Source: Chlamydiia bacterium (GTDB lineage Bacteria; Chlamydiota; Chlamydiia; Chlamydiales; FEN-1388). Taken from it: DNA of 5,776 bases. Numbering within the stretch: position 1 is the stretch's first letter; each line of letters begins with the position of its first letter. Under the pieces are notes generated by a model. The model did not search any database. It saw only the letters and a list, made by a program, of their open reading frames with translations, and was not told where the DNA came from. The stretch lies in NCBI GenBank assembly GCA_028293095.1, contig JAQGPK010000228.1, positions 1 to 5,776 of the forward strand, given 5' to 3'. Shown here piece by piece: positions 5,723 to 5,776 of this stretch. The position numbers and the translations under genes are program-made.

Positions 5723-5776
5723 ATGAATGAGCATGATGAAAAGATAAAAGACCGCTGGTTACTTGCAACCCTCCTC
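5723..5776 (+). CDS. Start of an unidentified gene (partial, runs off the window)
   Basis: ATG at 5723 follows AAAGGA (5711-5716) with 6 bases of spacing and a strong promoter. Eighteen codons are open to the window edge: MNEHDEKIKDRWLLATLL. The charged start followed by WLLATLL could lead into a helix or membrane segment, but this is too little to name a family. Confidence 0.65.
   Translation, partial: MNEHDEKIKDRWLLATLL

Overview
The window is low-GC bacterial DNA with short intergenic gaps, Shine-Dalgarno sites at most genes and a signal peptide or membrane anchor on three of its proteins. The mix of an AsmA-like envelope protein, a eukaryote-like sulfotransferase, an anchored glycosyltransferase and gene remnants next to a tRNA would fit an amoeba-associated intracellular bacterium such as an environmental chlamydia. 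No sequence marker proves this, so the taxonomic guess is only moderately supported.

Left part (1-900): a complete AsmA-like, membrane-anchored protein on the + strand, then a promoter and a tRNA-Asn gene (anticodon GTT). Middle part (924-3127): a 2.1-kb segment bounded by two direct copies of a 75-bp sequence that differ at one base. Just inside the left copy is the 3' third of an ornithine cyclodeaminase/mu-crystallin gene. Just inside the right copy is the 5' part of a gene that may encode a HEPN/AbiU2-like protein. Between them, on the minus strand, is an intact AlbA_2/ATPase/winged-helix regulator-like protein. Its promoter has 14-bp perfect inverted arms laid over the -35 and -10 boxes, so it is probably autoregulated. 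Both cut genes end at the repeats, so the segment looks like a block inserted, or rearranged, by recombination at the repeat. The predicted empty site is tRNA-Asn, one repeat copy, then the sulfotransferase.

Right part (3128-5776): a sulfotransferase-fold protein with an N-terminal signal peptide (+ strand) converges on a GT-B glycosyltransferase with an N-terminal membrane anchor (- strand). Both are predicted to be exported or membrane-bound, which is odd for a PAPS-dependent enzyme and suggests a role in surface glycans or at the host interface. A 312-bp AT-rich gap follows, holding a small hairpin and a good sigma-70-type promoter. It leads to the first 18 codons of a gene that runs off the window.
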